Shown here piece after piece: positions 48,179 to 57,041 of a stretch of 64,000 nt of DNA. The notes under the pieces were generated by a model that was not told where the DNA came from, did no database searches, and worked only from the letters and a program-made list of their open reading frames with translations. The translations under genes and the position numbers were made by a program. The stretch's first letter is position 1. Each line of letters begins with the position of its first letter. Location: positions 19,557-83,556 of the forward strand of contig JAEEUB010000002.1 in the NCBI GenBank assembly GCA_016286785.1, given 5' to 3'. Source of the stretch: Candidatus Saccharimonadota bacterium. Lineage in GTDB: Bacteria; Patescibacteriota; Saccharimonadia; Saccharimonadales; Saccharimonadaceae.

Positions 48179-50023
48179 ATGAGGATTATTAATTATTCAC
48201 GAACTGGTATTTCTGCATCTGTTTTTGCTTGTCTTTTTCTGTCGACCATCCTGTCTGGCCTCATTTTAACACCTTCTACAACTCAGGCCGAGAGCGATTC
48301 GACCGTGGATGAAATCAAATTAATAGTTCCGATTTCCTGCAGTATGTCCGGCACCGGCATGAGCACCCACTCCGCCGAAATATCAAACGGTGATTACCGG
48401 TCTGAAATTGGCTCCACCATTTTACATGCTTTCTGCAATGATGAGAACGGCTTTTCGATATACGCTGCCGGATATACTGGCGATAAAATAGGCGATGCCA
48501 GTAGTAACAAACTAGTAGGCACCTCGGCGTCTAGCAATGCGGCAATAGAGACAGGGCTAGCCACCTCCAGTGGCAATCCAGATGTATCCAACTGGGCAAT
48601 GAAGCTTACAGTAACTCAAGATTCTGGCGATACCACAGGTGGTAATGCTTTCGTAATAGATTCTGCACCCAATACGAGTGGCGGGCAACCTGCATCGTTC
48701 TCCCAATATCATACCGTCCCAAACGGATATGTAAAAGTAGCACATAAAGAGTCTGGCACAGATATGTCGGCGGCTACCGGTGGAGTTAAGCTAACTACTA
48801 CCTACGCGGCGTACGTGAGTAGTCTTCAGACGGCGGATACTTACACTGGAAAGGTAATCTATACGCTCGTGCATCCAATTAATGAGGAGCCGGCTGAGCC
48901 GCAGACCTGCGAGCCGGGTAAAATTTGTTATTTCCCGAACAGCACTCTTACCACCGGCCAAATGGGCAACCAGACGGCTAACGATAATGATAGCATTACT
49001 CTTTTTGTTTCTAATTTCAGGCGCGAAGGGTACGGATTTGCCGGCTGGAACGATCGATACGATTACTCTGGAAATTTTTATGGTCCAAATCAAACCATTA
49101 CGGCTCCAACCGGAACCACGAGCGAGGGGTTAAGTCTGTATGCTGTTTGGGTTGAATCGGCGGGATCTCTGCAGCAATCCGCAGCCTCCGTTTGTGCAAA
49201 TCTAATCCAAGACCCCAATGATGGTACGGCGAGCTTGTCATCTGTCTCTGCCTTAACGGACAATAGGGATAGTAACACTTACGCCATTGCAAAATTAGCA
49301 GATAGTAAATGCTGGATTATTGAAAATCTTAGATTGTCTGATAAAGATGGAAGCGGCAATAACATCAATATGTCGAGCGGTGACACCCATAATCCATCGC
49401 TTCCAATCACTAATGTATATTCTGCAAGTGAAAAATCAAATCATCTTTCACCTTCTTCCTCTGCCGCATATAACGCCACCACGGCCCCATATGGCTGGTG
49501 TAGCACAAACTCATCCGCCTGCAATAATCAGTCTCGGCTTCGTACCGACAACATTACTGGATATACTAATAATACTGCTTCAAGCTACAACCAAGCTGGC
49601 GACGTCTACGATTTTGGTAATTATTACAACTGGTATTCGGCTACCGCTGGCCATGGTAAATATGGTAGCAACTACGCCTCAAGTTTTAACGCACCCGGCG
49701 ATATTTGCCCGGCGGGTTGGCACTTGCCTACCGGAAAAACTACAGGCGAGTATTATGCTCTCAATAATGCAATTAATAACGGAGCGACAACAGCGGCAGC
49801 TAACAATAAACTTCGCTCCTTCCCGTCAAACTTTGTCTATTCTGGTAGCACGGTTAGCGGGGCGATTGGCAGCCGTAATTCTAGCGGGAGCTATTGGTCT
49901 GCTTCAGGGAATAGCAGTGAGCGAGCGTACTTGTTTTACATCAATAGTAGCGGCGTACAGCCTGGCACTAATACTTACTTTAAATACCATGGCCGAGTGG
50001 TGCGCTGTACCATTGACTCATGA
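48179..50023 (+). CDS. Secreted surface protein with InlB/Flg_new-like repeat and FISUMP domain
   Basis: Signal peptide; GYGFAGWNDRYDYSG...LSLYAVW; GDICPAGWHLPTG, GSYWSASGNSSERAYLFYINSSG. Confidence 0.85.
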   Translation: MRIINYSRTGISASVFACLFLSTILSGLILTPSTTQAESDSTVDEIKLIVPISCSMSGTGMSTHSAEISNGDYRSEIGSTILHAFCNDENGFSIYAAGYTGDKIGDASSNKLVGTSASSNAAIETGLATSSGNPDVSNWAMKLTVTQDSGDTTGGNAFVIDSAPNTSGGQPASFSQYHTVPNGYVKVAHKESGTDMSAATGGVKLTTTYAAYVSSLQTADTYTGKVIYTLVHPINEEPAEPQTCEPGKICYFPNSTLTTGQMGNQTANDNDSITLFVSNFRREGYGFAGWNDRYDYSGNFYGPNQTITAPTGTTSEGLSLYAVWVESAGSLQQSAASVCANLIQDPNDGTASLSSVSALTDNRDSNTYAIAKLADSKCWIIENLRLSDKDGSGNNINMSSGDTHNPSLPITNVYSASEKSNHLSPSSSAAYNATTAPYGWCSTNSSACNNQSRLRTDNITGYTNNTASSYNQAGDVYDFGNYYNWYSATAGHGKYGSNYASSFNAPGDICPAGWHLPTGKTTGEYYALNNAINNGATTAAANNKLRSFPSNFVYSGSTVSGAIGSRNSSGSYWSASGNSSERAYLFYINSSGVQPGTNTYFKYHGRVVRCTIDS

Positions 50024-50060
50024 TAAATCGTTTCGATAATTACTCGGCAAGATAAAATAA

Positions 50061-50089
50061 TTGACAAAAATACAAAAGGGTGATATAAA
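50061..50089 (+). promoter_or_regulatory. Promoter TTGACA-N17-TATAAA
   Basis: Near-consensus hexamers with 17-bp spacer. Confidence 0.85.
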
Positions 50090-50120
50090 TTAAAGGCACA
50101 TTACAGAAAAGGGAGGCCAA

Positions 50121-50204
50121 ATGCGTTATCTTTATAAGATTATTATCGGGCTGCTTGCTGCGGCCTTGGCGGTTATCCTTTGTGGCTGCCAGCTTTCGAT
50201 TTAG
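50121..50204 (+). CDS. 27-aa predicted lipopeptide MRYLYKIIIGLLAAALAVILCGCQLSI
   Basis: GGGAGG Shine-Dalgarno, basic residue + hydrophobic core + Cys lipobox-like end; flanked by promoter and terminator; absent from the supplied ORF list. Confidence 0.65.
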   Translation: MRYLYKIIIGLLAAALAVILCGCQLSI

Positions 50205-50214
50205 CCACCCTCTT

Positions 50215-50242
50215 TGGGGCGCCTACGGGCGCCCTTTCGTTA
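50215..50242 (+). terminator. Rho-independent terminator
   Basis: GGGCGC ctacgg GCGCCC TTTCGTT. Confidence 0.8.
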
Positions 50243-50340
50243 TTATTTATGGAGCTTTTTTAAGACGCAATTTGTTACTCAATATTATGAATAAAAATAG
50301 GGGTTGGCAAGAGAAAATATTCGTGATATAATAGTCTTGT

Positions 50341-50489
50341 TATCTAGACATAAGGAGAGGTCCGTAGGATGTCAAGCGGAAACCGGCCTAAAAGTCTAGT
50401 TATTTACATGTAAAAATAATTAATAAATTGCGAGAAGAGTTTTGCCTGGTGTACAGAGGCAAAATGGCAATATAAACGAAAGGAAAAGG
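50341..50489 (+). promoter_or_regulatory. Structured leader of the ribosomal protein operon
   Basis: CTAGAC(50344-50349)/GTCTAG(50394-50399); TTTTGCCT(50440-50447)/AGGCAAAA(50457-50464) just before the SD. Confidence 0.6.
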
Positions 50490-51110
50490 ATGCAAGTCAT
50501 TCTCGGCACCAAAATTGGTATGACCCAGATCATCGGCGAAGATGGCGTAGTTACTCCTGTAACTATTCTTCAAGCCGGTCCGTGCACGGTGACTCAGATA
50601 AAGACTGTCGAATCAGACGGTTATAATGCTGTGCAAGTGGGCTACGGTCAGGGTAAGAATCTGAGCAAGTCGGTTACTGGCCACGTCAAAAAGGCTGGTG
50701 AAAACACAAATCCTAAAGTTCTCAAGGAATTTCGTATCGAAACCATTCCTGAGGGTATGAAGCCAGGCGATCAGCTAACGGTTGAAAGCTTTAATATCGG
50801 CGACAAGGTTGCCGTAACTGGCACTAGTAAAGGCAAAGGCTATGCTGGTACGGTTAAACGCTGGAACTTTAACGAATCGCGCAATACGCACGGTTTTAAG
50901 GGTAATATTCGTCGCGTTGGTTCGATTGGGTCAATGTATCCACAAAAAGTATTCAAGGGCAAAAAAATGCCTGGTCGTATGGGACATGATCAAGTAACGG
51001 TTAAGAATCTTGTGGTCGCCTATATCGATAAAGAGAATAACCTAATTGGTCTTAAAGGCGCCGTCCCTGGTCCACGCAAAGGTATAGTAACAGTGGAGGG
51101 AAAGGAGTAA
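50490..51110 (+). CDS. rplC: 50S ribosomal protein L3
   Basis: ILGTKIGMTQIIGEDG, NTHGFKGNIRRVGSIGSM; start moved to the SD-preceded MQVILG. Confidence 0.96.
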   Translation: MQVILGTKIGMTQIIGEDGVVTPVTILQAGPCTVTQIKTVESDGYNAVQVGYGQGKNLSKSVTGHVKKAGENTNPKVLKEFRIETIPEGMKPGDQLTVESFNIGDKVAVTGTSKGKGYAGTVKRWNFNESRNTHGFKGNIRRVGSIGSMYPQKVFKGKKMPGRMGHDQVTVKNLVVAYIDKENNLIGLKGAVPGPRKGIVTVEGKE

Positions 51111-51111
51111 T

Positions 51112-51711
51112 ATGGCTACACTAAATAAAGACATCTTTAGTCTAAACGTAGAAAATCATGAGCTCGTAAAACTCGCTTACGATACTTACCTTGCAAATTC
51201 ACGCAGTTCTCACGCTAAAACTTTGAAGCGCGGCGAAGTACGTGGCGGCGGCAAAAAACCATGGAAGCAAAAAGGTACCGGTAGGGCACGTTTTGGTTCT
51301 ACACGCAACCCAATCTGGCGCCATGGTGGTGTGGCATTTGGTCGCACCGGTAACGAGAACTTTACCAAGAAAATCACTAAAAGCGCAAAATTGCTCGCCG
51401 TAAGGCAAGCCCTCAGTATGAAAAATGCCGACAAAGCCATCTTTGTTCTTGATTCGTCTATAAAGCTAGATGGCAAGACAAAGAGCGCAGTAAAAGCTTT
51501 GAAAGATATGAAGTTAGACGGCAAGAACGTACTCGCCGTTGCAGCCGAAAAAACTCCGGAAGTTTTGCGTTCAACTAATAACTTGCCAAATGTTAAATTG
51601 GTTCGCGCTAGCTATCTAAACGTATTCGACATCATGAATGCAGACGCGATAGTGTTTAGCCCAGAAGCTTTAAAGGTTACCGAAAAATGGCTACTAGGAG
51701 AGGAGAAGTAA
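51112..51711 (+). CDS. rplD: 50S ribosomal protein L4
   Basis: GGGKKPWKQKGTGRARFGSTRNPIWRHGGVAFG. Confidence 0.96.
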   Translation: MATLNKDIFSLNVENHELVKLAYDTYLANSRSSHAKTLKRGEVRGGGKKPWKQKGTGRARFGSTRNPIWRHGGVAFGRTGNENFTKKITKSAKLLAVRQALSMKNADKAIFVLDSSIKLDGKTKSAVKALKDMKLDGKNVLAVAAEKTPEVLRSTNNLPNVKLVRASYLNVFDIMNADAIVFSPEALKVTEKWLLGEEK

Positions 51712-51712
51712 G

Positions 51713-52102
51713 ATGGCAAAAGAAGACAAGACTAATATCGAACTTCATATCTTAGAGCCACGTGCTACCGAAAAAAGCTATCTCGAGCAAACAAACCGTA
51801 CCTACGTTTTTCCGGTTAAGCGTGCTATGAGCAAACAGGAAATTGCAAAGCTAGTCGAAAAAGAATTTAATGTTACGGTCACAGACGTGAGAACACTACT
51901 CCGAAAGGGTAAAAAGACTAAATTCAGCAAAGGCAAGCATGCATATCCAGGCACTACTTATCGCCAAGATAAGAAATATGCCTACGTAAAGTTAAAGAAA
52001 GGTGATTCAATCAAAGTATTTGAAGACGCCGATGAGCCCAGCGCAAAGGATGCCGCAAAAACTAAGAAGGCAGACAAGGATGCAGGGAAGGAGAAGAAGT
52101 AA
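51713..52102 (+). CDS. rplW: 50S ribosomal protein L23 with Lys-rich tail
   Basis: EPRATEKSY, FPVKRAMSKQEIAKLVEKEFNVTVTDV. Confidence 0.93.
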   Translation: MAKEDKTNIELHILEPRATEKSYLEQTNRTYVFPVKRAMSKQEIAKLVEKEFNVTVTDVRTLLRKGKKTKFSKGKHAYPGTTYRQDKKYAYVKLKKGDSIKVFEDADEPSAKDAAKTKKADKDAGKEKK

Positions 52103-52938
52103 TGGCAATTAGAGTATATCGCCCAACGACTCCAGCGCAACGTCAAAAAACGACCGAAGATTACGATCAGATTACGACGAAAAAACCGCTAAAGTCGCTA
52201 ACGAGAGCAAAAAAGCAACAAGCAGGCAAGAATAATCAGGGACGCATTACTGTGCGCCATCGTGGCGGCGGTGTTAAGCGTCACTATCGAATTATTACCT
52301 ACAAACTACCAGAAAATCTTACTTTTACAGTAGAGGAAATCGAGTACGATCCTAACCGTTCGGCTCGAATTGCTAGAGTAAAAGATGATAATGGCACATA
52401 TTACTATGTGCTAGCAGATACCAAGATGACAAAAGGCACAACCTTTAAGGCTGGCCAAAATGCTGAAGTTGAAACCAGCAATCGTTTACCTCTGGAAAAT
52501 ATTCCAGTCGGTACGTTCGTCTACGCCATCGAATTGGCACCGGGCAAAGGTGCACAAATGGCGCGCGCAGCTGGCGCTTCCGCACAACTAATGGCAAAAG
52601 AGAATGGCTATGCTACTCTCAAAATGCCATCCGGTGAAGTTCGAAAAGTACTACTTGGCTGCGAGGCTTCAATTGGTACTGTTTCTAACGTTCAGCATCA
52701 AAACGTTAAGATTGGTGCTGCGGGTCGCCGCCGCCGTAAGGGTATTCGCCCAACCGTACGTGGCGTAGTGATGAACGCCGCAGATCACCCACATGGTGGT
52801 GGTGATGGTGGTCGCCACGGTACTGGCAAAGCGCCTCGTACTCCATGGGGTCAATTAACGCTTGGCTATCGTACTCGTCACAATAAGAAAACCAATAAAA
52901 TGATCGTGCGCAGTCGCCACGAAGGAAAGAGGAGATAA
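52102..52938 (+). CDS. rplB: 50S ribosomal protein L2
   Basis: [36 protein letters not shown]. Confidence 0.97.
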   Translation: MAIRVYRPTTPAQRQKTTEDYDQITTKKPLKSLTRAKKQQAGKNNQGRITVRHRGGGVKRHYRIITYKLPENLTFTVEEIEYDPNRSARIARVKDDNGTYYYVLADTKMTKGTTFKAGQNAEVETSNRLPLENIPVGTFVYAIELAPGKGAQMARAAGASAQLMAKENGYATLKMPSGEVRKVLLGCEASIGTVSNVQHQNVKIGAAGRRRRKGIRPTVRGVVMNAADHPHGGGDGGRHGTGKAPRTPWGQLTLGYRTRHNKKTNKMIVRSRHEGKRR

Positions 52939-52939
52939 T

Positions 52940-53233
52940 ATGTCTAGGAGCTTGAAGAAAGGTCCGTTCGTGGACTATAAACTCGCGAAAAAAGTCGCTG
53001 CCCTCTCTAGCGAAGATCGCACAGTGATCAAAACTTGGGCACGTCAGTCGACAATTTCACCAGAAATGGTTGGCAGAACGATCGCCGTTCATAATGGCAA
53101 AGTTCACGTTCCGGTATTTATATCAGAAAACATGGTTGGCCATAAACTCGGCGAGTTTGCCCCAACCCGCAAATTTAGGCGTCATGGTGGTAAGAAAGCG
53201 GCCGAAGCAGCGGCAGCGAAAGGAAAGGGGTAA
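52940..53233 (+). CDS. rpsS: 30S ribosomal protein S19
   Basis: [29 protein letters not shown]. Confidence 0.96.
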   Translation: MSRSLKKGPFVDYKLAKKVAALSSEDRTVIKTWARQSTISPEMVGRTIAVHNGKVHVPVFISENMVGHKLGEFAPTRKFRRHGGKKAAEAAAAKGKG

Positions 53234-53236
53234 AAT

Positions 53237-53647
53237 ATGGCAAATACTCATTTTGCACACGCATATGAAAAAGGTATCGACTCATTGCCACGTAAAACCA
53301 GTATCGTAGCATCGCTAGTCCGCGATCGCTATGTAGCTGATGCTATAGTGATTCTCGAGCATACTCATAGACGTGCAGCGCGCGCAGTTCAAAAAGCTAT
53401 TGAATCCGCCAACGCAAACTTACTCAATAATTCGAAAGTATCAATCGATCCTAAGACCATTAGAATTGCAAGAATTTTTGTCACTAGTGGCACTAGGATG
53501 CGTAGATATAAACCGGCATCGCGTGGTCGTGCTTTGCCTTACGAGAAAATCAGCAGCAACATCTTTGTCGAAGTAGCTGGTGAAGAAAAAGTTAAGAAAT
53601 CTGCTCCCGCTAAAAAAGCCGAAGCGGATAAGAAGGAGAAAAAGTAA
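53237..53647 (+). CDS. rplV: 50S ribosomal protein L22
   Basis: Position in operon and RRAARAVQKAIESANAN, GTRMRRYKPASRGRALPYEK. Confidence 0.93.
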   Translation: MANTHFAHAYEKGIDSLPRKTSIVASLVRDRYVADAIVILEHTHRRAARAVQKAIESANANLLNNSKVSIDPKTIRIARIFVTSGTRMRRYKPASRGRALPYEKISSNIFVEVAGEEKVKKSAPAKKAEADKKEKK

Positions 53648-53648
53648 T

Positions 53649-54275
53649 ATGGGTCAGAAGGTTAATCCCATCTCTTACCGTCTCCAGGTCAGCAAAGACT
53701 GGTCTTCGAAGTGGTTTACTCGCAAGAGCAACTTCCGCCGCTGGCTCTATGAAGACGACAAGATTCGTGCGATTATCGAGGAACGCTTTAAGGCTCGTCC
53801 AACTATCGCCAGGGTAAATATCGATCGTTCCGCCAACCTTACAACGATTACGATTCTAACGGCTAAAGCTGGAGCCGTAATTGGAAAACAAGGTGCAGGC
53901 ATCAACGAACTCAAGAAACAACTCGAGAAAATTATCGAAGGTCCAATCAGGATTAACGTTGAAGAAGTTAAAAAACCAGAACTCAGCGCCAAGCTTGTTG
54001 CTGAAAACATTGGATTCCAACTAGGTAAGCGTATGAATTTCCGTCGAGCTGTAAAAATGGCTTTGCAATCAACTATGAATGCGGGTGCCAAGGGCGTGCG
54101 TATTGAGGTAGCAGGTCGTTTGAATGGCGCCGAAATGAGCCGTCGCGAAAAATTCATCGAAGGTTCCGTGCCTCTACATACACTAAGGGCGGATATCGAT
54201 TTTTATTGCGAACACGCTCAAACAATCGCAGGCATAGTTGGCGTTAAAGTATGGATTTATAAGGGGGAGAAATAA
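53649..54275 (+). CDS. rpsC: 30S ribosomal protein S3
   Basis: [30 protein letters not shown]. Confidence 0.96.
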   Translation: MGQKVNPISYRLQVSKDWSSKWFTRKSNFRRWLYEDDKIRAIIEERFKARPTIARVNIDRSANLTTITILTAKAGAVIGKQGAGINELKKQLEKIIEGPIRINVEEVKKPELSAKLVAENIGFQLGKRMNFRRAVKMALQSTMNAGAKGVRIEVAGRLNGAEMSRREKFIEGSVPLHTLRADIDFYCEHAQTIAGIVGVKVWIYKGEK

Positions 54276-54276
54276 T

Positions 54277-54696
54277 ATGGCAATACTAGTTCCTAAAAAA
54301 GTACCGCATCGCAAGGTACGCAAAGGTAAAAATGCAGGTATTGCAACACGCTGCAATACGGTAGCATTTGGTGATTTTGGTTTAATGTCACTCGACAACG
54401 AGCGTATCACAGCTCGTCAAATTGAGGCGGCCCGCCAAGCAATCACTCGTTATGTTAAGCGTGGCGGTAAGATTTGGATTCGAATCTTTCCACATACCCC
54501 AGTATCCAAAAAACCTCTAGACGTAAAAATGGGTTCTGGTAAAGGTGAACCGCAGTTCTACGTTGCAAAGGTAAAAGCAGGTACTGTAATGTTTGAAATT
54601 GCTGACGTAGCCGAAGAAAAAGCAAGAGAAGCGTTGCGTCTTGCATCGCACAAGTTGCCCGTGAAATGTAAAATTATAAAGAAAGAGGAGTTTTAA
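54277..54696 (+). CDS. rplP: 50S ribosomal protein L16
   Basis: [39 protein letters not shown]. Confidence 0.96.
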   Translation: MAILVPKKVPHRKVRKGKNAGIATRCNTVAFGDFGLMSLDNERITARQIEAARQAITRYVKRGGKIWIRIFPHTPVSKKPLDVKMGSGKGEPQFYVAKVKAGTVMFEIADVAEEKAREALRLASHKLPVKCKIIKKEEF

Positions 54697-54697
54697 G

Positions 54698-54985
54698 ATG
54701 GCACATTCGCTTATAGGTACAGTGACTTCCGACCAGCGTGATAAGACCATTACCGTCTCCATCACGAGCCGCGAAACACATCCACTGTATCGTAAACAAT
54801 ACACGAAGACTCGTAAATATACCGCTCACGATGAGAAAAACCAGGCCAAGCTTGGCGATCGCGTAGAAATTACTATGTGCCGCCCTATGTCTAAGACTAA
54901 GGCTTACACATTGGTACGAGTAATCGAAAAATCCCAGGGAACTGTGGAGCTAAAGGAGGACGTAGATGATCCAACAAGAGAGTAG
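54698..54985 (+). CDS. rpsQ: 30S ribosomal protein S17
   Basis: [41 protein letters not shown]. Confidence 0.94.
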   Translation: MAHSLIGTVTSDQRDKTITVSITSRETHPLYRKQYTKTRKYTAHDEKNQAKLGDRVEITMCRPMSKTKAYTLVRVIEKSQGTVELKEDVDDPTRE

Positions 54986-55334
54986 ACTAAAGGTTGCCGA
55001 CAACAGTGGCGCCAAGGAACTTGGAGTAATTCGAGTCCTCGGCGGCACTAGGGCTCGCTATGCAAGAGTAGGTGATATTGTGACCTGTTCAGTCAAAGAG
55101 GCGACTCCAAATGGCAACGTAAAGAAGAAAGCAGTAGTAAGGGCGGTTATCGTTAGAACCAGGCAACCAATTCGTCGTCCGGATGGCTCAACTATTCGCT
55201 TTGACGACAATGCAGCTGTGCTAGTCAACGACGATAAAACACCCAAAGGAACGCGTGTATTCGGTCCGATCCCAAGAGAACTACGTGATCTTGGCTTCAT
55301 GAAAATCGTAAGCTTAGCTCCGGAGGTACTCTAA
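54966..55334 (+). CDS. rplN: 50S ribosomal protein L14
   Basis: [27 protein letters not shown]. Confidence 0.97.
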   Translation: MIQQESRLKVADNSGAKELGVIRVLGGTRARYARVGDIVTCSVKEATPNGNVKKKAVVRAVIVRTRQPIRRPDGSTIRFDDNAAVLVNDDKTPKGTRVFGPIPRELRDLGFMKIVSLAPEVL

Positions 55335-55335
55335 A

Positions 55336-55620
55336 ATGGCACAGAATCTAAAGATAAACGACAAAGTTGTGGTTCTCTCTGGTAACAATAAGGGCAAAGA
55401 AGCTAAAATCGTTAAAATCGATCGCAAAGCTGGCAAAGCCATGCTAGAGGGGATCGGCATCGTGGAACGTCATCTAAAGAAGACCCAGTTCAACCCAGCT
55501 GGTGGTAAAAAAACCATCCATGTTGGAATTGATTTATCGAATCTAAAATTAAAAGAAGCAGCTAGCTACGATAAAAAAGCGCCAAAAGCTGATAAAAAAA
55601 GTAAGAAAGGAGCTAAGTAA
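55336..55620 (+). CDS. rplX: 50S ribosomal protein L24
   Basis: KINDKVVVLSGNNKGKEAKIVKIDRKAGKAMLEGI KOW motif. Confidence 0.94.
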   Translation: MAQNLKINDKVVVLSGNNKGKEAKIVKIDRKAGKAMLEGIGIVERHLKKTQFNPAGGKKTIHVGIDLSNLKLKEAASYDKKAPKADKKSKKGAK

Positions 55621-56219
55621 TGGCGGAAACTAAAACGACCAAAGCCAAAAAAGCTACAATCGAGCCACGTCTAAAAGCTCTTTATAAGAACGAGCTTAAG
55701 GCGAAGTTGATGAAAGAACTAGGACTAAAGAATATTAACCAAGTTCCGGAACTCAAGAAAATTGTAGTTTCTTCGGGCGTAGGCAAGAAGCGTGAAGATA
55801 AAAGATTTACCGAAACGGTAGAACTAACCTTATCTAAAATCACTGGCCAAGCCCCAACCTCAAGATTGGCCAAAAAGTCAATCGCTACCTTTAAAATTCG
55901 TAAAGGCATGGGCGCACCAGTCGGATATTTAACCACGCTCAGAAACGATAAAATGTATGAATTTGCCGATAGATTAATCAATATCGCTCTTCCACACGTA
56001 AGAGATTTTCATGGCGTCTCGCGCGAGGCGTTCGATGCTAACGGTAACTATAGTTTGGGCCTCAAGGAGCAAACGGTATTTCCAGAGATTACCTTTGAGG
56101 ATGCCGCAGCACTTCATGGCCTCGAAATTACATTTATTATTAAAAATGGTTCAAAGGAAGGAAGTACTAAATTGCTAGAACTCTTCGGTATGCCGTTTGA
56201 AAAGAAAGGAGGCAGATAA
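55620..56219 (+). CDS. rplE: 50S ribosomal protein L5
   Basis: [38 protein letters not shown]. Confidence 0.96.
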   Translation: MAETKTTKAKKATIEPRLKALYKNELKAKLMKELGLKNINQVPELKKIVVSSGVGKKREDKRFTETVELTLSKITGQAPTSRLAKKSIATFKIRKGMGAPVGYLTTLRNDKMYEFADRLINIALPHVRDFHGVSREAFDANGNYSLGLKEQTVFPEITFEDAAALHGLEITFIIKNGSKEGSTKLLELFGMPFEKKGGR

Positions 56220-56220
56220 G

Positions 56221-56490
56221 ATGGCGAAAAAATCTGCTGTACTCCGAGACATCAAGCGCCGCAAGATGTATGAAAAATATCAAGCTAAAAGAGCCGAGCT
56301 AAAGGCCAACGGAGACCTAGAAGGCTTGCAAAAATTACCGCGAAACAGCTCACCTACAAGGCTAAAAAATCGCGATATGCTAGACGGCCGTCCAAGAGGC
56401 TACATGCGTCAATTCGGGCTCTCTCGTATTAATTTCCGGGAAAAAGCAAGTAAAGGCGAAATTCCTGGTGTAACAAAGAGTAGCTGGTAA
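56221..56490 (+). CDS. rpsN: 30S ribosomal protein S14 (zinc-free form)
   Basis: [36 protein letters not shown]. Confidence 0.95.
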   Translation: MAKKSAVLRDIKRRKMYEKYQAKRAELKANGDLEGLQKLPRNSSPTRLKNRDMLDGRPRGYMRQFGLSRINFREKASKGEIPGVTKSSW

Positions 56491-56506
56491 GGAGAAAGGA
56501 GAAGAT

Positions 56507-56908
56507 ATGTCTATACAATCAACAGACCAAATTGCAGATCTTATTACGCGACTTCGTAATGCAATCATGGCTGGTAAGAATGAAATACTTGTCCCTACCT
56601 CAAGACTAAAGACGCAGGTGGTGGAAGTACTAAAGAAAAACGGCTACGTAGCGAACTTCGAAGTCAAAGACGAAAGTCCTCGCGGAATCCTAAGAGTTGT
56701 CATTAATGAAGAAGGGCAAAATCCAAAGATTAATGAGATCTCCAAAGTTTCAAAGCCGGGACAAAGAATTTATTCTGCAGCCGATGATCTTCCTACCGTT
56801 AAATCTGGCCGTGGCATGATTATTGTGTCTACCTCAAAGGGTTTAATGACCGGAAGAGAAGCAAAGAAAAATCGTCTAGGCGGCGAAATACTCGTAAAAG
56901 TTTGGTAA
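56507..56908 (+). CDS. rpsH: 30S ribosomal protein S8
   Basis: DQIADLITRLRNAIMAGKNEILVPTSRLK, ISTSKGLMTGREAKKNRLGGEILVKVW. Confidence 0.96.
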   Translation: MSIQSTDQIADLITRLRNAIMAGKNEILVPTSRLKTQVVEVLKKNGYVANFEVKDESPRGILRVVINEEGQNPKINEISKVSKPGQRIYSAADDLPTVKSGRGMIIVSTSKGLMTGREAKKNRLGGEILVKVW

Positions 56909-56931
56909 TTTCAAAAAATCTAGCAACAAAA

Positions 56932-56957
56932 GATAGCCTCTCGGGGGCTATTTTTTG
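56932..56957 (+). terminator. Rho-independent terminator after rpsH
   Basis: ATAGCC tctcgg GGGCTATTTTTT. Confidence 0.88.
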
Positions 56958-56979
56958 TATATGAGCAAAACGCTTATCG

Positions 56980-57008
56980 TTGACCCCTATTGACCGGTGT
57001 GCTAACAT
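56980..57008 (+). promoter_or_regulatory. Promoter TTGACC-N17-TAACAT with TGC extended -10
   Basis: Hexamers and spacing upstream of the 57042 gene. Confidence 0.75.
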
Positions 57009-57041
57009 TGAAAGCAAAATTATAGAGTGAAGGAGGAATCT

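Noticed and set aside
49320-50039. 239-aa ORF overlapping the FISUMP gene in another frame
   Set aside because: Shadow ORF; the main frame has clear domain matches and a signal peptide.
51199-51524. Antisense ORFs within rplD
   Set aside because: Opposite-strand shadow of a conserved ribosomal gene.
56221-56490. Loss of zinc-binding cysteines in S14 as a novelty
   Set aside because: The zinc-free (C-) S14 form is common in bacteria.
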